NCBI GenBank assembly: GCA_030142905.1 | Contig: JASJOG010000154.1 | Location: 186,001-250,000, forward strand | From: Heliopora coerulea | Lineage: Eukaryota > Cnidaria > Anthozoa > Scleralcyonacea > Helioporidae | DNA: 64,000 nt | Reading direction: 5' to 3' | Shown: positions 42,884-55,439 of the stretch, piece by piece | How positions within the stretch are numbered: position 1 is the stretch's first letter | How the letters are laid out: each line of letters starts with the position of its first letter | The notes under the pieces: generated by a model | Database searches by the model: none | The model's input: only the letters and a program-made list of their open reading frames with translations | Told to the model about the DNA's origin: nothing | Position numbers and translations under genes: made by a program

Positions 42884-44769
42884 TAAATATGTTTTAAAAC
42901 TTTTTGACTTGCCTATTTCACTATGGCGATACACCTAAGAATTCTGAGCTGGGCTCTGATCTTTTTGTTAGGATATTTGGAAATGCTGAGAATGTAACCG
43001 AAGTCATAAAAAGAAGTATGGCAATATGGAAAACACAACTAAGCTCTGCAGGGACAGTGCTACGAGAGGTGAATATAAAAAGCGGAATTTTTCAGGGAGA
43101 TAGTCTTTCACCTTTTCTTGTTGTCTTACGTATGATACTGCTTTCACTACTGCTGAGAAAAACTGGAATGGGATATAAATGGTGCGAGAGACAGCTGAAA
43201 ATTAACCATTTGCTTTTCATGGATGATCTCAAGCTGTTTGGCAAGAACCAGAATCAAATTGATTCACTAGTGAACACAGTGTATCTCTTTAGTAGTGATA
43301 TAGGTATGGAGTTTGGCTTTAGGAAGTGTGGCGTAATGGTGATGAAAAGAGGCAAAGGCGATTTCAACGGATGGGATAGAGCTCCCTGATGGACAGGTGA
43401 TGAAGGACATAGAAAAGAATGGTTACGAATACCTTGGGATTTTGGAAATGGACAAATTTAGAGATGTTGAAATCAAGGAAGCATTTACATCTGAGTATTA
43501 CAGGAGATTGGGGCGGGTTTTGGACTCGAAATTGAATGGCAGGAACAAAATCACTGCAATAAATACATGGGCTGTTGCAGTTTTACAATATGGAGCGAGC
43601 ATCCTGAAGTGGACACAAGATGAGGTCAAAGAATTCGACAGGAAAACCAGGAAGAAAATGACGATGGCTGGAGCATTTAATCTGAACAGTGATGTAGATA
43701 GACTGTATATACCAAGAAACAGAGGAAGGGGACTCCTTGGATGCGAGGATTGCATAAGAAGCGAGGAAAATGGACTAGGATGGTATACAAAAAACAGTGA
43801 AGAGCAATTTTTTAAATGGAGCGAGACAAGTAGGGACTTTAGTCACAGAAAACTGCAAGAGTAAAGAAGAATTCAAACAAAACCTCAAAGAAGGCAAGAT
43901 GAGAGTATGAAGAGAGAAAAGAATGCATGGCCAATTTGTGCGGGATATGGAAAAAGAGCAACACAGAGATAGGATTGATAAAGAAGACACATGGGTCTGG
44001 ATGAAGAAATAAGATTTGAAAATTGGGACAGAGGCCTTGATCTGTGCAGCCCAAGAAGAGGCATTACGCATTACGTATGTGAAATACAATATTGACCATA
44101 CAGGAGATTCTCCAGTGAGCAGATTGTGTGGTGCAGCAGGGGAAATCGTGACCCACATAATTAATGCATGTACCACTTTGGCGCAGAAGGAGTACAAGCG
44201 GAGGCACGATAATGTTGCACACATTGTACATTGGGAATTGTGTGGGAAGTTTGGGATGGAGAGATCTGAGAAATGGTACGAGCATAAGCCTAAGGCAGTG
44301 CTGGAAAATGCAAAAGTGAAGCTCCTTTGGGATTTCAGTATCCAATGTGATAAGAATTTCATAGCAAGAAGACCAGATCTGATACTGGTAGATAAGGAAA
44401 GAAGACACTGCCTGTTGATTGACATAGTACCAGGAGATGACAGGGTTACGGAGAAGGTAGATAAATATCAGCCACTGAAATTTGAAATAATGCGGATTTG
44501 GGAAATGAACAATGTGGAGGTTATTCCGATTATTGTTGGAGCCCTTGGTGTGGTAACAAAGAAGATGCAAAATTGGATCTCAAAGATTGGTGTGGAAATT
44601 CGAACTGAGTTGCCGCAAAATACTACACTCTTGAGAACAGCCCAAATTTTGAGAAGGGTACTACAAATGTAGTAAGGAGTGTGAAGTGCAGGACCATTGG
44701 TCATTTGTTATGACCCGCTTCTGCAAGTTAGTTTGACGACATAAGACCTGTCTGAGTTTGATGATGATG

Positions 44770-44802
<33 letters not shown>

Positions 44803-44817
44803 GTAATAATAATAATA
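44770..44817 (+). repeat. (AAT)n tract after LINE-G
   Basis: About fifteen AAT units, preceded by (GAT)n (TGATGATGATGA). Confidence 0.95.
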
Positions 44818-44820
44818 CCC

Positions 44821-44876
44821 CAGCGTCACTTTGATGGCGCGTTACTCCTCTCACTCAATAATAATAATAATAATAA
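44821..44876 (+). repeat. CAGCGTCACTTTGATGGCG repeat with (AAT)n
   Basis: Second copy of the 37-bp string seen at 33874-33910, followed by about seven AAT units (44857-44876) and an A-rich run. This is the last tract of the array. Confidence 0.85.
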
Positions 44877-46377
44877 AAAACAAAAAAACAAAAAAAAAAG
44901 CACGCACAATTCAGCCTCAAATTAACAACCTACATAGCTTATATTTAAACTGCTTGTCGTCATATTTATGTTTAACATTTCGATTAAGTTTTATTAAAAC
45001 AAAAAGTTTGGTGAGAATAACCTTAAATGGTTTAATGGATGGTAAGAGGTCCGTTCTGACAATTCTACTGCTAAGCAATGGATGTTCGTATCAAGACTCT
45101 GTATTAGTTGCGATCTTGAGGTATTTCGAGTCGTTTTCCAGTCAAACTTTTCACTCATGTTGCTTTAAAGAAAGACTTTTTATCAGATGGCCAAGTTTTC
45201 CGTCTTAAAATTGGAGCATCCTCAAAGGTTACCGGTCGGTTACCAGTATTACCGACAGCTCATGACTGAAAAATTTTTTTTTGATATTTTTTGTCTTAAA
45301 AATCTGGTAAATTCTACATTATCTCAAAATTGGTTGCAAATATGTATTAGAAGTGCTATGATGAAGATTTATGCTAAGTATTCATGCGGAGGTACAAGAC
45401 TTTGGTGGCGAAGATGAAACGAATTACGAAACCGACAAAAGAAACAAAGAAAACATGAGTGAGTTTAGAATTTTTATTGCTGACCAAAAATCAGAAAAAT
45501 ACATAACATGCAACCAAATACGACAAGCAAATCTTATGCAAGTTTTAGTCGAAAGAAGAACGAGCGGAGAAAAGTAAAATACGTACTTTTTTCCTCTCTG
45601 CGTAGCGTATAAACCTGCGACTCTTACGTATTTTCAACTAAGCATTCAGCGGCACCTCAACCCAAAGGATTCAACGGTGAATTTTCTAAAAGACGACTAC
45701 TTTAAAGTTTTAAACTTTTTTAAGAGGTTTTTTAAATCATGATGAAAGCATTACTGCTCGAAAACGGTAAAGTTCATCATCCACAAGCCACTCGAGAAGT
45801 GAGAAAGACTGAAGTGGTCAACTGTTTCGCCGAAGGATAGTTTGGTGACCAAAAACAAGTAGCTTTGCAGCGTGTTACCTGGTGGCTGTTTTACCTTGCA
45901 TTTTTTGTTTCGAGCCAGAAATACATGTTCACTAATGTACCTTTGAGTGAAATACAAAGGCTATCGGAAGATGGCCTATTTGGTAACCAAAGGTATGTTA
46001 TACTTAATGTGAGGCCCGCTAAACAGTCTTTTAGAGGAGGACTGAATTTGTGCGCGGAGGATCACGTTTTCAATTTTGATGGAAAGGTTCATGTCCATCG
46101 TAACAGTGCAGCGACGTGTAGTCTACCTAGCCCAGTTTCTACCTAGTAGTCTATCTAGTCCAATTATTATATGATTAAAAGTGAGCTTGAGGTCGGCTTT
46201 CCTAATTTTCGTTTGAGTTATAACAGTGTTCGCGATGATACTCTTGAGATAAGGGGTAAGATAGGATATGATTTGTTGAACGTCTGAATGGTTTAACGCC
46301 ACGGCAGTTTTCCTGGGAGAGGATTATGAATGGTAAGCTCAATTTTACACGTTTACAGGGTTTTACGTGCCGTCACC
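44877..46377. other. No recognisable gene
   Basis: The open stretches at 44831-45208, 45187-45417 and 45865-46146 (all plus) show no domain I recognise. Confidence 0.4.
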
Positions 46378-46485
46378 TTCAATCGTTTACTCGGATTTCA
46401 AACTGACCATCCTTACGTCAGTAAGGATGTCAATCACAATCTATCAACTACGTATGTAAGGATTTCAATCGAGTAAACGATTGAA
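46378..46485. repeat. Short inverted repeat
   Basis: TTCAATCGTTTACTCG (46378-46393) and its exact inverted copy CGAGTAAACGATTGAA (46470-46485). GGATTTC and CCTTAC(G) strings extend the pairing imperfectly inward. Confidence 0.8.
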
Positions 46486-48689
46486 ATATAATGATACCAC
46501 GTCATCGTTCCCGCCACATATTGCTGGCCGTCCTAAAATATACCGCTCAATTAGTGGCACAAGTACAGGGTGGGAAGGGTGGATAAAACCCACAGTCCTT
46601 GAGTAAAAGGAATTAATTAGGGAGTCCGAAAATTTTGTGACATGATTATTTTTTTCATGTCATGACGGCATGAATCTGCTCGAATAAACTTGTAAACCAT
46701 TTTCAATTCGCAGCAAGATCGCACTATCACAATAAGACAAACGTTTGACCCGTCGCCTCTTTAATAATCGATCTATTTTTGTGAAGAATAAAACTGAACG
46801 GGCGTGAGAATTTTCATAGAAGTCCCCTGACCATTACAGATAAAATCGTGCATTGTGATTGAATTCGTTGTGTTTTAACTCTTTCCCGACGGCGTAAGAC
46901 TTCTATTATTTTACTCTGGCTAACCTCAGACGATTTTACTCATCAAAGGGAGAATTACCTCTTCAAAAAAGTTAAAGCTACTCTCAGCTACTTCCGTATT
47001 CTAATAAGTAGTTTATAGTAACATAACTTTTTCAGGCAATTCAGGCGTCCTTTTATGCAAATTATTGAATATCGATTGCTTCTGTTTACCTAATGTCTTC
47101 AAATTGCTACCCACACGTCTTCCGTATCGTCGGTCTCGACCTGGCTAGGACCCACCAAGTAACCTATCCAATGGGCCTCGAGATGCTTAGTTGCACCATT
47201 GCGTTGAATATGTCAACGGATCGAGCAAGATGCATGACAATAGCCTGGATCGGTTTGCCAACCACGCTACTAATCTCCGCGGGGAATAATCTCCACCTGT
47301 TTGGTGTCCATTCACTCATGTGAAGACTAGGGAAGCATAATCTCGCTTTGCATTTTTATGTCCATGTTCATCGTCGCCCGACCAAATTAACCATGTCGCT
47401 ACTTCATGTCCGGGCAACAAGACTGGAAATCAGAGAATCATTGTCTGATCTTTCAGTTGAATATTTTTAGAGTAAACCATTCTTATGGAGAAATAATTTT
47501 TAATGCATACTTCCTGAAAGAGTTTTTTTTTCCAGCTAAAAACTGAAACTTTAGGCAAAGCGTTGTTTATCGTTGGGCAAAGCAACAAAACAACTAAATG
47601 AAAAATAAAATTAAAACAGAAAAGCAGCGTTTATCTGATTTAGAAAGACAGTGTTCATACTTGGTTAAATAAAGGAGGAAAATTTGCAAACCATTAAAAT
47701 TCATGACTACAATAAATATTGTTATACATGTTCACTACGTATCTTGTTTACATAAAGGCTAAAAAGAGTTATGTACAATAAATATATATATGTATATAAC
47801 TAAGTGTAATTGCACTTTTGTTCCCCCTCAAAGAGAACGACTTTGGCTCCGTATTTGATGTGCTGAACAAAAGGATCACAGCGTCTAGTTGTCTATGCAG
47901 TTAGCCGTAATCCAAGATCAAAACTTAGTGTAGGTATCACAGTTTCCAACTTTGTGGCTTCAAGTAAAGCTTGTACTGCGAGGCTATGCCGACTCTTGCA
48001 ATAATTTCTTAGCTGAAGGAGTTCGCACCAAGCCACACCATTTATTTAATACACTGAACTTTAATTTTCAACGCATCATCACGATTAAAACTAACTTGAA
48101 AAGCACTGAAATTGACATAATGGCGTTGAATCGAATACGACAGGTCAAATAGACAGCACATCAGTCACAACCAGTACAGCATGTCTACTGTACTGCTGAA
48201 AGTATAATAATGAAAAGGATAAAGACACGGCGAAAAGGAAGTGACCAGGCGCCCCTAAAAATGAAAGAACCGTGCGCACTTTGGTTCAGGTCCAGCTGGA
48301 ACACTATAAAGGGCCGAAAGGTTGGCCACAATGAGGAGGACGGTGGCCATAAAAGTTGATAAGCGAGACAGTAGAAGAACGGAAAGTTAGACAGGCAATG
48401 TAAAAGGAACTTTACATGAAACGTTCAAAAGAACTTAATGGTAAAAATGCAATATGTGAAATCGCATACCGGAGTGAAACAGTTTACAAAAGAGTAAAAA
48501 AAAACGAGAAGGTAGATTTATCGATACGACACGTCGGCCAAAAGGTATCAGAATACGTGGCACCACTTGACAGAGCTTGTATAATAGAAGTGACACAAAA
48601 CCAAAGTGAATTCTTATTACGGGCATAAAAAAAAGTTAACATAAAGCTATTAAAAATCTTGGTTGTCGGACGAACAATTGGGTAAACTG
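46486..48689. other. No recognisable gene
   Basis: AT-rich sequence. The plus-strand open stretch at 48416-48628 is lysine-rich, without a known domain. Confidence 0.4.
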
Positions 48690-49260
48690 TCAAAAATTAA
48701 ATGGTTCCTTTTTCGTTCCGGTCTTAACTTATCATCAGTTCCAGAAACAGTAATGTAACTATTGACGAACACGTCATTACCTGCAGTGAGACTTTTAAGT
48801 ATTTAAGAGTTGTTTTGATTGCAAATTGTCTTGAAACGATCACGTTAAAGCAATAGTATTCTAACTACAGCAAGTTAAAAAACCAGTATGCTTGCAAGAT
48901 TAAGAACAAAATTTAACATTGCATTTGCAAACACCATGTACAAATCTTACATTCTTCCCCAGTTCGATTATTGTGACATCGTATGGACTACTTGTGGTGA
49001 AGGTAATAAAAATGCTTTTGAACGACTTTAAAAGCGTGTGGTAAAAATAGTCTACCCAAGTCACGCACGTTATGGCTATGTATAAAGTCTTCAAAAATTG
49101 GGTTGGAAAATTCTACAGGAACTTACAGACATTCAAGTTTTCAATATCGCTGATAAATATTTAAACAAACCTTCTCCTGATTTTATGCAAAGTTATTTTA
49201 ATTTTGTTAATGATGACAACGCGAAAATCGAGGGGACAGCTTTACTGCCCCAAAGTTAAA
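48690..49260 (+). pseudogene. LINE reverse transcriptase C-terminal remnant (CR1/L2/Jockey-type)
   Basis: Broken frames read ETFKYLRVVL, then LARLRTKFNIAFANTMYKSY, ILPQFDYCDIVW and FERL-stop-KRVVKIVY, followed by LQKLGWKILQELTDIQ and NKPSPDFM. This matches the thumb/C-terminal region that follows the RT in CR1/Jockey-type LINEs (Y..LI.P.FDYC..VW ... R.ARI.. ... LGW..L..R). It has several stops. It is unrelated to the R4/Dong-like array. Confidence 0.65.
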
Positions 49261-50299
49261 TTGGAGTCTACTAAGAGCGTTTTTTTTCCTATCATGGCTG
49301 CGAAATTTTTAATGGTTTAAATCTTTCTAATTGTACACTGGCCATCTAAATTCTTTTGATAATTAAATTATTATTAGCTGTTTGTAATCTAATTTAGTAA
49401 AGTAGGTTAATTAATACAGGGCAGCCATTCATAACAGATTTCAGTGTTTAAATATTATGAGAGAATATTTTTTCGTAATTCTTTAGTTTTTAAGGGTAGT
49501 TATTGACGAAAGGTTTTGTATGAAAGTCAAGGAAAACAAGGTAATAACGATAGGACACTGTCCAACATTTTAAATTTAAAAAAAATTGACGGTTGAAACT
49601 GTAGTGTACCGGTGATCGAGTAGTGTGTGTGTGTGTGTGCGGGTTGTTGAGTCTGGATTTAAGCCCTGCGCGCGTCACTGGCATTTTCTCATATATTTGT
49701 TTTTGTAGTTTTCATTATAATAGAATTCCAAATTTATTATTTTCTTGTTCGGTTTTCTTTTACAATTTCCACTGTGTGGGAGTGGAGTTAGCACAGTTAC
49801 CTCTCTGAACTATTTGCAATGAAAGATGTATATCCAGTGTTCTTCCCCAGGTCTCTCAAGTAGACTGCCAAGAGGAGAGGCTCTGAATGGGGGGGATACA
49901 AGATTCTTGGCAATTTTTCAGTTTGGACTCACTAAATTTTTTGAGTATCCAATTATAATATGGGTAATCTGCTCTCTAAATTTAAATTTTGGGCTCCTTA
50001 AAAACTTTTACAATTTATCGAATCCATCCATATTTTCAAGGGATATGATGGAAAGTTCTGGGAGGGTGGTATGCATATTGGATTACTGTCACAGTAAATA
50101 CATACCCCCAAAATATATGTCGCCCTCCTCAGGAATTCCCCCTCTTTTCAGAACACACTCAGCTTCACATCACAGAAGTTTGTACAAAAAAGTGGTTTTA
50201 CCAAAATAGCTTATACATCCCATGACTTATTGGTGAGCTATCCACCCAGAACAGCAAGACCCAATGAGATCAATTTTGGTTCCACTTTATTTAAAGTTG
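49261..50299. other. No recognisable gene
   Basis: Contains a (GT)n run at about 49624-49639. No coding signal. Confidence 0.4.
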
Positions 50300-50500
50300 G
50301 TGCATCCAAAGGGTTAAGAAACAGCCAAAAAACTTGGAACATTGGCATTTCAAATGAGAGCCTTTCATCAGAGTGAAATGTGAAGTGATATAAAAACTAG
50401 ATGACATTTTCATATAGAAAAAAGTCATCTAAATAAAGGGCCTTTGCTCAAAACATCACTATTTTCTGTTCCAAGTTTTTGGCAGTTCCCTATTCCTTTT
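50300..50500. repeat. Inverted repeat with AACTTGGAACA arms
   Basis: ACAGCCAAAAAACTTGGAAC near 50322 is matched in inverted orientation by GTTCCAAGTTTTTGGCAGT near 50468. A nested hairpin (TAGATGAC ... GTCATCTA) lies near 50399-50432. The arrangement resembles a short PLE-type terminal repeat, but no hammerhead core folds convincingly. Confidence 0.45.
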
Positions 50501-53371
50501 TAATACACACAAAAGTGTTAGCTAAGCAAAAGTGAGCTTTATATACTTGCTGCAAATAAAGCACACTATCCATTCAATTTCAACATCTAAATACTCTCAG
50601 CAAGTTCCTGAAGCTTGCCAATAAAAATAGCTTCTCAGTGTCTGAGCATACTGCACCTGTAGGAAGGGATCGAATTTCTGAAGAGGAGGATAAATTTTCT
50701 AAGAAATCTCCTAGGAAATATGTCCCAGGGAGGACAAATTTGGTGGGGAGACATATTTACAGGGGCATGAGGCAATTTTGTTCTTCATTAAGGTAGATGT
50801 CTCACACAGGAAATGGTTAAACCTATCCCACTGCCTTTTAAAACCCTTGACATTCTCAGTATAAAGACAATCAGTTCCAAGTCTGACAACCTTTAATCTT
50901 GCACATAGTCCTGACATTGCAAAAGACAAAGTTTTAAACTTTTAACTTTCCATAAGCCAATAAATAAATGCACTGCATAAACATGAAGTTCTGTTTACAC
51001 ACATTGTACAGTAATCAACAGATTCACCCAAAATTGAAATTGTTACCTCTCATGACGTGGAATTGAAAAAAGCTCAGCAACAGTATAATGCCAAAATTAT
51101 TCCAGGAGCCAGTCATTTTGAAAATCCAAGAAAACATAAAAATAAAATACTGAAAAAGATAAAGAAACAGCTATTCCATAATCAACACATCCTATTGAAA
51201 ATTCATAAGAAAATTGGATACACTTAATGTTCTCAACACTGGCAAATTTTAACATTAGTTTATTAAAGAATATATAAGAATATAAGCTTTTTAAAAGATG
51301 GCTCAATACAGTTCCTTCACAAGTGGAAAATGTAAATATGAAATTTGAAAGCACATACATTTACATAAATACATCACATCATCCACTGAAAAAAAACAGT
51401 CTAAAATTTGTAAATACTGTAGATTGAAATGAATATTTCAAACAGTTTCAATTACAACAGTAACATTTGAATAATTACCATTTAATTTTTAAATTAAAAC
51501 TTTTTTTCATAGATCTTTTTTAAATGGAATGAGTAATTAAGCATATTTTAAAAAATTAAGTAAATCCAATTACCAGAACAAGAGATATATCTTGTCTAAT
51601 TGAAATTATATCATCCCTAATGTATAATAAAACAGTGTCAATGGTTGTCTGTTGGCAATATGGAATACCCTTTGGTGCAAATGGTTCTGTATCTACACTA
51701 ACAAATCTTGATTGAATAAAATGAATGTATTTTTGCATTCACGAGTTTGGCATTAATGATAGTATATTTTTTGGTATTGAACAGCAAAAGGTGTACATTT
51801 TGAAATTAAGTACCCCCTATAACAGCATACAAATCCAGAAACAGCTCAGTCTTCTGAGAATTTTTAGGAATCTTCTTGGAAATGCTGGAAAAACTGTTAT
51901 TTAGTTCAACTTTCCCTGATATTCCAAGTCACCTAGCAACATAATTGCCCAGGAATTTGATTCTTTCCCCCACTCCCTCAGGAACTTCCTTATGTTCTTG
52001 TCCAAGTATCTATGGATTTTAAGGAAATATGGCAGTCTGTATCCATTTCCTTATTTGAGAAAAGATATCGACCTAGATTAAACACTGCTGATCAAAACAA
52101 GAATCATCAAACATGTACTGTAGAAAAGTCATTTTATGCAAAGTATTATATAAGTTCAGTAGGGGAACTTATGGAATGAAAAGAAGGTATGATTTCTAAA
52201 TATGTTAAATTAGAATAATTATTGTATGATAACTCAACATGCCATAAGGAAAGAACGTCTGTCTTAAAGTTCACTGAAATGCCCAATTTAACACTGTTTT
52301 GTATTGAAAATACACACCACACCAATGTAGGGAACCTCTTTCATCACTCCGAAAAAGAGAACCCTAACTGCACAAATGCAATGTTGGCTGAATCTTCGGT
52401 ATCAAATTCTTAAGACGAATGACTTACACTGGAAATACCACACAATGCAAAGTTATCCAACCATTCTGAGAGTAAGTAGCGGCCAACGAGATGATGAGAC
52501 CCGTCTTAAATACGATCTTGTTCACGGCGGAAACAGATGTTACCCAGGGAAAGCCCGGTTCTATATTTCCAAATTATACGAAACAAAACTAAGAGCAACT
52601 TGTCAAAGCGTCATTTTCTTTACAAAACAAGACCAATACAATGTCTGTGCCGAAGGCAGGGACCCGTATCCTTTTATACATGCATGCATAAACTAAACTA
52701 CAATTTATGAATATATTACACAACTCTTCGTTGAAAAATGGTTAATGTACGACAATGACATTACTTCCACTTTCACAAACAGGAATAAAAACCATACGCA
52801 AACTACAAATGACGCATACCTTTAGAGTTATGAGGTATAAATATGATCCTCTAAACACAATAAACGTCTGCGGTAAACTTCTGCCACCTCCTTAGTCCGT
52901 ATTTAAAGAATGCTGTTGCCTGCTTCCTTTTCGAGGGAAGGGACAAGTTTCGATATTCCTGTTTACAAGGACAACACTAGATCTCATTAATCTTAATCAG
53001 GTCGCCAACACTTGTGATTTGACTTTTTCCGCTTTGTTTTAACTTATAGCGTTAATTTTGTGATAGATTAGGCTAGAATTAAATTCAGGGTTTTTGATGT
53101 CGTTATTTTTGCATTTATCAACGGGTAATTTTTTTCTGACTTGCTTTTAGGTCCCATCTGATCCAGCGCGTTCCGGCTTGCAAGTTTCGATTTCTATTTC
53201 CGATCTCCCAGTTTCTTCTCTCGTAACCATGCTCCCGCCAACCGTCTTTGTACGAACTGTTCAAGGCTGAGCCAGTGCTTCAACTTTGAAGGAAATTTTG
53301 AAGAAACGAAGAATATTTGAAGGAAATTTGAAGGATTTCTTGACAATTTGAAAGAAATTTTGATGGGACTT
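50501..53371. other. No recognisable gene
   Basis: AT-rich sequence. Open stretches such as 52376-52696 (plus, 106 aa) carry no recognised domain. Confidence 0.4.
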
Positions 53372-53379
53372 GCAACTTT

Positions 53380-53859
53380 CATGCACGTAGCTACGGGGGT
53401 GCGAGTGGGTGCAACGCCCCTCCAAAATTTGTCCTTGCCCCCCAAAGAAAATTCTGAAGTGGTTTCAAATATAATTTAAATGTGCCAAAATCCGATAGAT
53501 TTTTAAAATATCTTATGGAAAATATGAGTTGTTGATTTTAGTTTAAATAGAGCAATTTATTTAAACTGGTACTATAGTTTTGGTGAATGTATACTAATAA
53601 AAAAATGGTGGTTTTAATCTTTTATGCATTATTTCTAGTTTTGTATATGCTTGCCTCTTGGAAAAAAAACAAATTATTATAAGTTCATTGATTTAAATAA
53701 TCATGAAACAAAATTAAATTTAAGAAATATAAATGAAAAAATGAACTGGAGTGTCGAGTTATATTTGTATTAGTGTTAACCTTTTCAGCTTACGTCGACA
53801 ACTGCTCCCCCCAAAATAGTGCTGCCCCCCCCAAATTTTACATCCTAGCTACGTGCCTG
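53380..53859. mobile_element. hAT-type miniature element
   Basis: This 480-bp element is flanked by the perfect 8-bp duplication GCAACTTT (53372-53379 and 53860-53867). Its ends are CATGCACGTAGCTA and TAGCTACGTGCCTG, inverted with one mismatch. The interior is AT-rich with a C run at 53825-53832. It is noncoding. Confidence 0.85.
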
Positions 53860-53867
53860 GCAACTTT

Positions 53868-54869
53868 CAACAATTTCATTTGCATTGTTGCAGTAGTTGA
53901 TGCAACACAAACAAAAGTTGTTAAACGTAAGTCGATTACAATACCAACTTGTACCTTGACCTTACATTCGATAACATAAACATAAACCTTTTAAGCCAGA
54001 TCGGTAACTGACATTTTCGAGAGGACTAATTATGGCGCTGGTTACAAGAATAAGATAACAACGTCACATGTCTAAAACTAGACAAAACTCAAACAAACAT
54101 TACAACTTTTGTGATACGATCGTCTACCCATTCATAGCAGCTATTTTCACAATAGATTAGGTTGACGTTTTGTAAATTCCATTTAGTTCATAATAAATTG
54201 CAGACCACCAAGTTAGTTGATGGAATGTGTGTTTCATAACATAATGATAACAATTATCAAACTCTAAATCGTTCGTGAGTTTGAAAATGAAAAAATGTAG
54301 TTGTTTCCAATTGATTTGCATGATTTATAGTGAAAGGTTGATTCTATACTTCAGTCATGTAGATCAATATTTTTATATTTCATGCTCTTTGTATGTCTGT
54401 CCGATTTTCTTTAGGTCTGTTTGTTTTCCTTCCTAACTCTGTCTTTTAGTTAGTTCGTCAACCTGCCGGTCTGTCTATCTCACTATGGTAAATATATTAG
54501 GTAGACAAAAAATGGCAATACGTGGAGTAATGGTTAATTTGCTACAACTTTTTCTATCGAGTCAAAATGTCTCAATTCGAGTTATTCCAATTATTTGTTA
54601 AATGCTGAATTAACTCTTTATCAGGCAAAGTAACAACTTTCCAGATGTACGTATTATTGTTCTCTGGCTAAAGCCAGACAATTTTACTTGTAGAGGAGAG
54701 ACATCCTGAAAAGCTGCGAAGCTGTTTATTTGGGACAGTGGCAATTTTGCAACTTTATTATTTTTCATTATTTTGGTTTGACAAACACCAGACGCGATAT
54801 TATATGGCAAGCCATACCTGACAAAAGTGTATCGAGTTTTAATTCACTACTCCAGACATGTAAATCGAT
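53868..54869. other. No recognisable gene
   Basis: No supported coding sequence or repeat. Confidence 0.4.
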
Positions 54870-54970
54870 AGTCGAAATCGATAAACCGATGGTCGAGAAA
54901 AGTAATCGTATGTCGAGAAAGTATAAATCGTATGGCGAGAAAGTAACCATTTTGGCGAGATGTCCGACTG
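54870..54970 (+). repeat. Degenerate short tandem repeat
   Basis: Four or so diverged units of a GGTCGAGAAAGTAATCGTAT-like motif of about 20-22 bp. Confidence 0.5.
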
Positions 54971-55042
54971 TATGTCTGGTCAGCGGTCGTTTATAATTAA
55001 ACAAACATGGCGTCATCTTCACTTGGCCACTGAACTCTAAAA

Positions 55043-55439
55043 TACGGTGGCCGAAATGGGTCATTCACGAACAAAAAGTGAAATCACCCCACAATAACAC
55101 GAAACACGCCAACAAATGCGCGATTCACGCCATAATTTCGTGATTCACGCCACAATTTCACGATTCACGCCACAAAGAAACCGCTGACCCGCCAACAAAT
55201 GCGCGACTCACGCCATAATTTCGTGATTCACGCCACAATTTCACGATTCACGCCACAAAGAAACCGCTGACCCGCCAACAAATGCGCGACTCACGCCATA
55301 ATTTCGTGATTCACGCCACAATTTCACGATTCACGCCAAAAAGAAACCGCTGACCGATCACGGTCTCAAATCATTAAATTCAGTATTTCCCGCCTTTTCC
55401 CGCGACCGCATGACGGCATGACATAGCGTAAACATGGCT
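55043..55439. repeat. Left terminal inverted repeat, with 83-bp triplication
   Basis: Compared with the right repeat it carries two extra copies of an 83-bp unit (starts 55108, 55191, 55274), rich in CACGCCA and GATTCACG/CGTGATTC strings. The repeat runs through the start codon of the integrase gene. Confidence 0.9.

Larger units (their letters stand above)
42510..42969. mobile_element. PLE-4: noncoding palindromic Penelope derivative
   Basis: A 460-bp insertion bounded by the 13-bp duplication AGGATATTTGGAA (42497-42509 and 42970-42982). From about 42555 to 42966 it is an almost perfect palindrome centred near 42755, with a hammerhead-like motif in each arm and a GTTAGCCGTCTAATTATTCT stem beside the centre. 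GGCGGAAA lies 24 bp inside the left end, as in PLE-1 and PLE-3. There is no coding sequence between the arms. Confidence 0.85.
41180..44672 (+). pseudogene. LINE-G ORF: RT, knuckle, endonuclease
   Basis: An acidic/coiled N-terminal stretch (EDQNTVREIMETMK) precedes the RT: NWKGAGPDGVQGYWLKDF at 41782 on, FSPISCLPD (then insertion), [21 protein letters not shown] and [18 protein letters not shown]. After the second insertion come [22 protein letters not shown] at 43216-43227, FGFRKCGVMVMKRGKG and YEYLGILEMD. Later: NLNSDVDRLYIPR, knuckle CGAAGEIVTHIINAC near 44125-44172, and endonuclease RRPDLILVDKERR ... LIDIVPGDDR. It ends RRVLQM-stop. Frameshifts lie near 41400, 42410, 43370 and 43860-43990. 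The endonuclease piece (44016-44672) is open for 218 codons. Confidence 0.75.
40763..44769 (+). mobile_element. LINE-G: R4/Dong-like LINE with two insertions
   Basis: The 5' leader (40763-41180) resembles that of LINE-C, so the 5' end is probably present. The ORF runs from about 41180 to 44672, interrupted by a LINE tail at 41995-42246 and a palindromic PLE derivative at 42510-42969. A 3' UTR of about 100 bp ends in (AAT)n. Confidence 0.8.

Noticed and set aside
50340..50440. Hammerhead ribozyme in CTGATGAAAGGCTC on minus
   Set aside because: The CTGATGA and GAAA strings exist, but no helix II forms between them.
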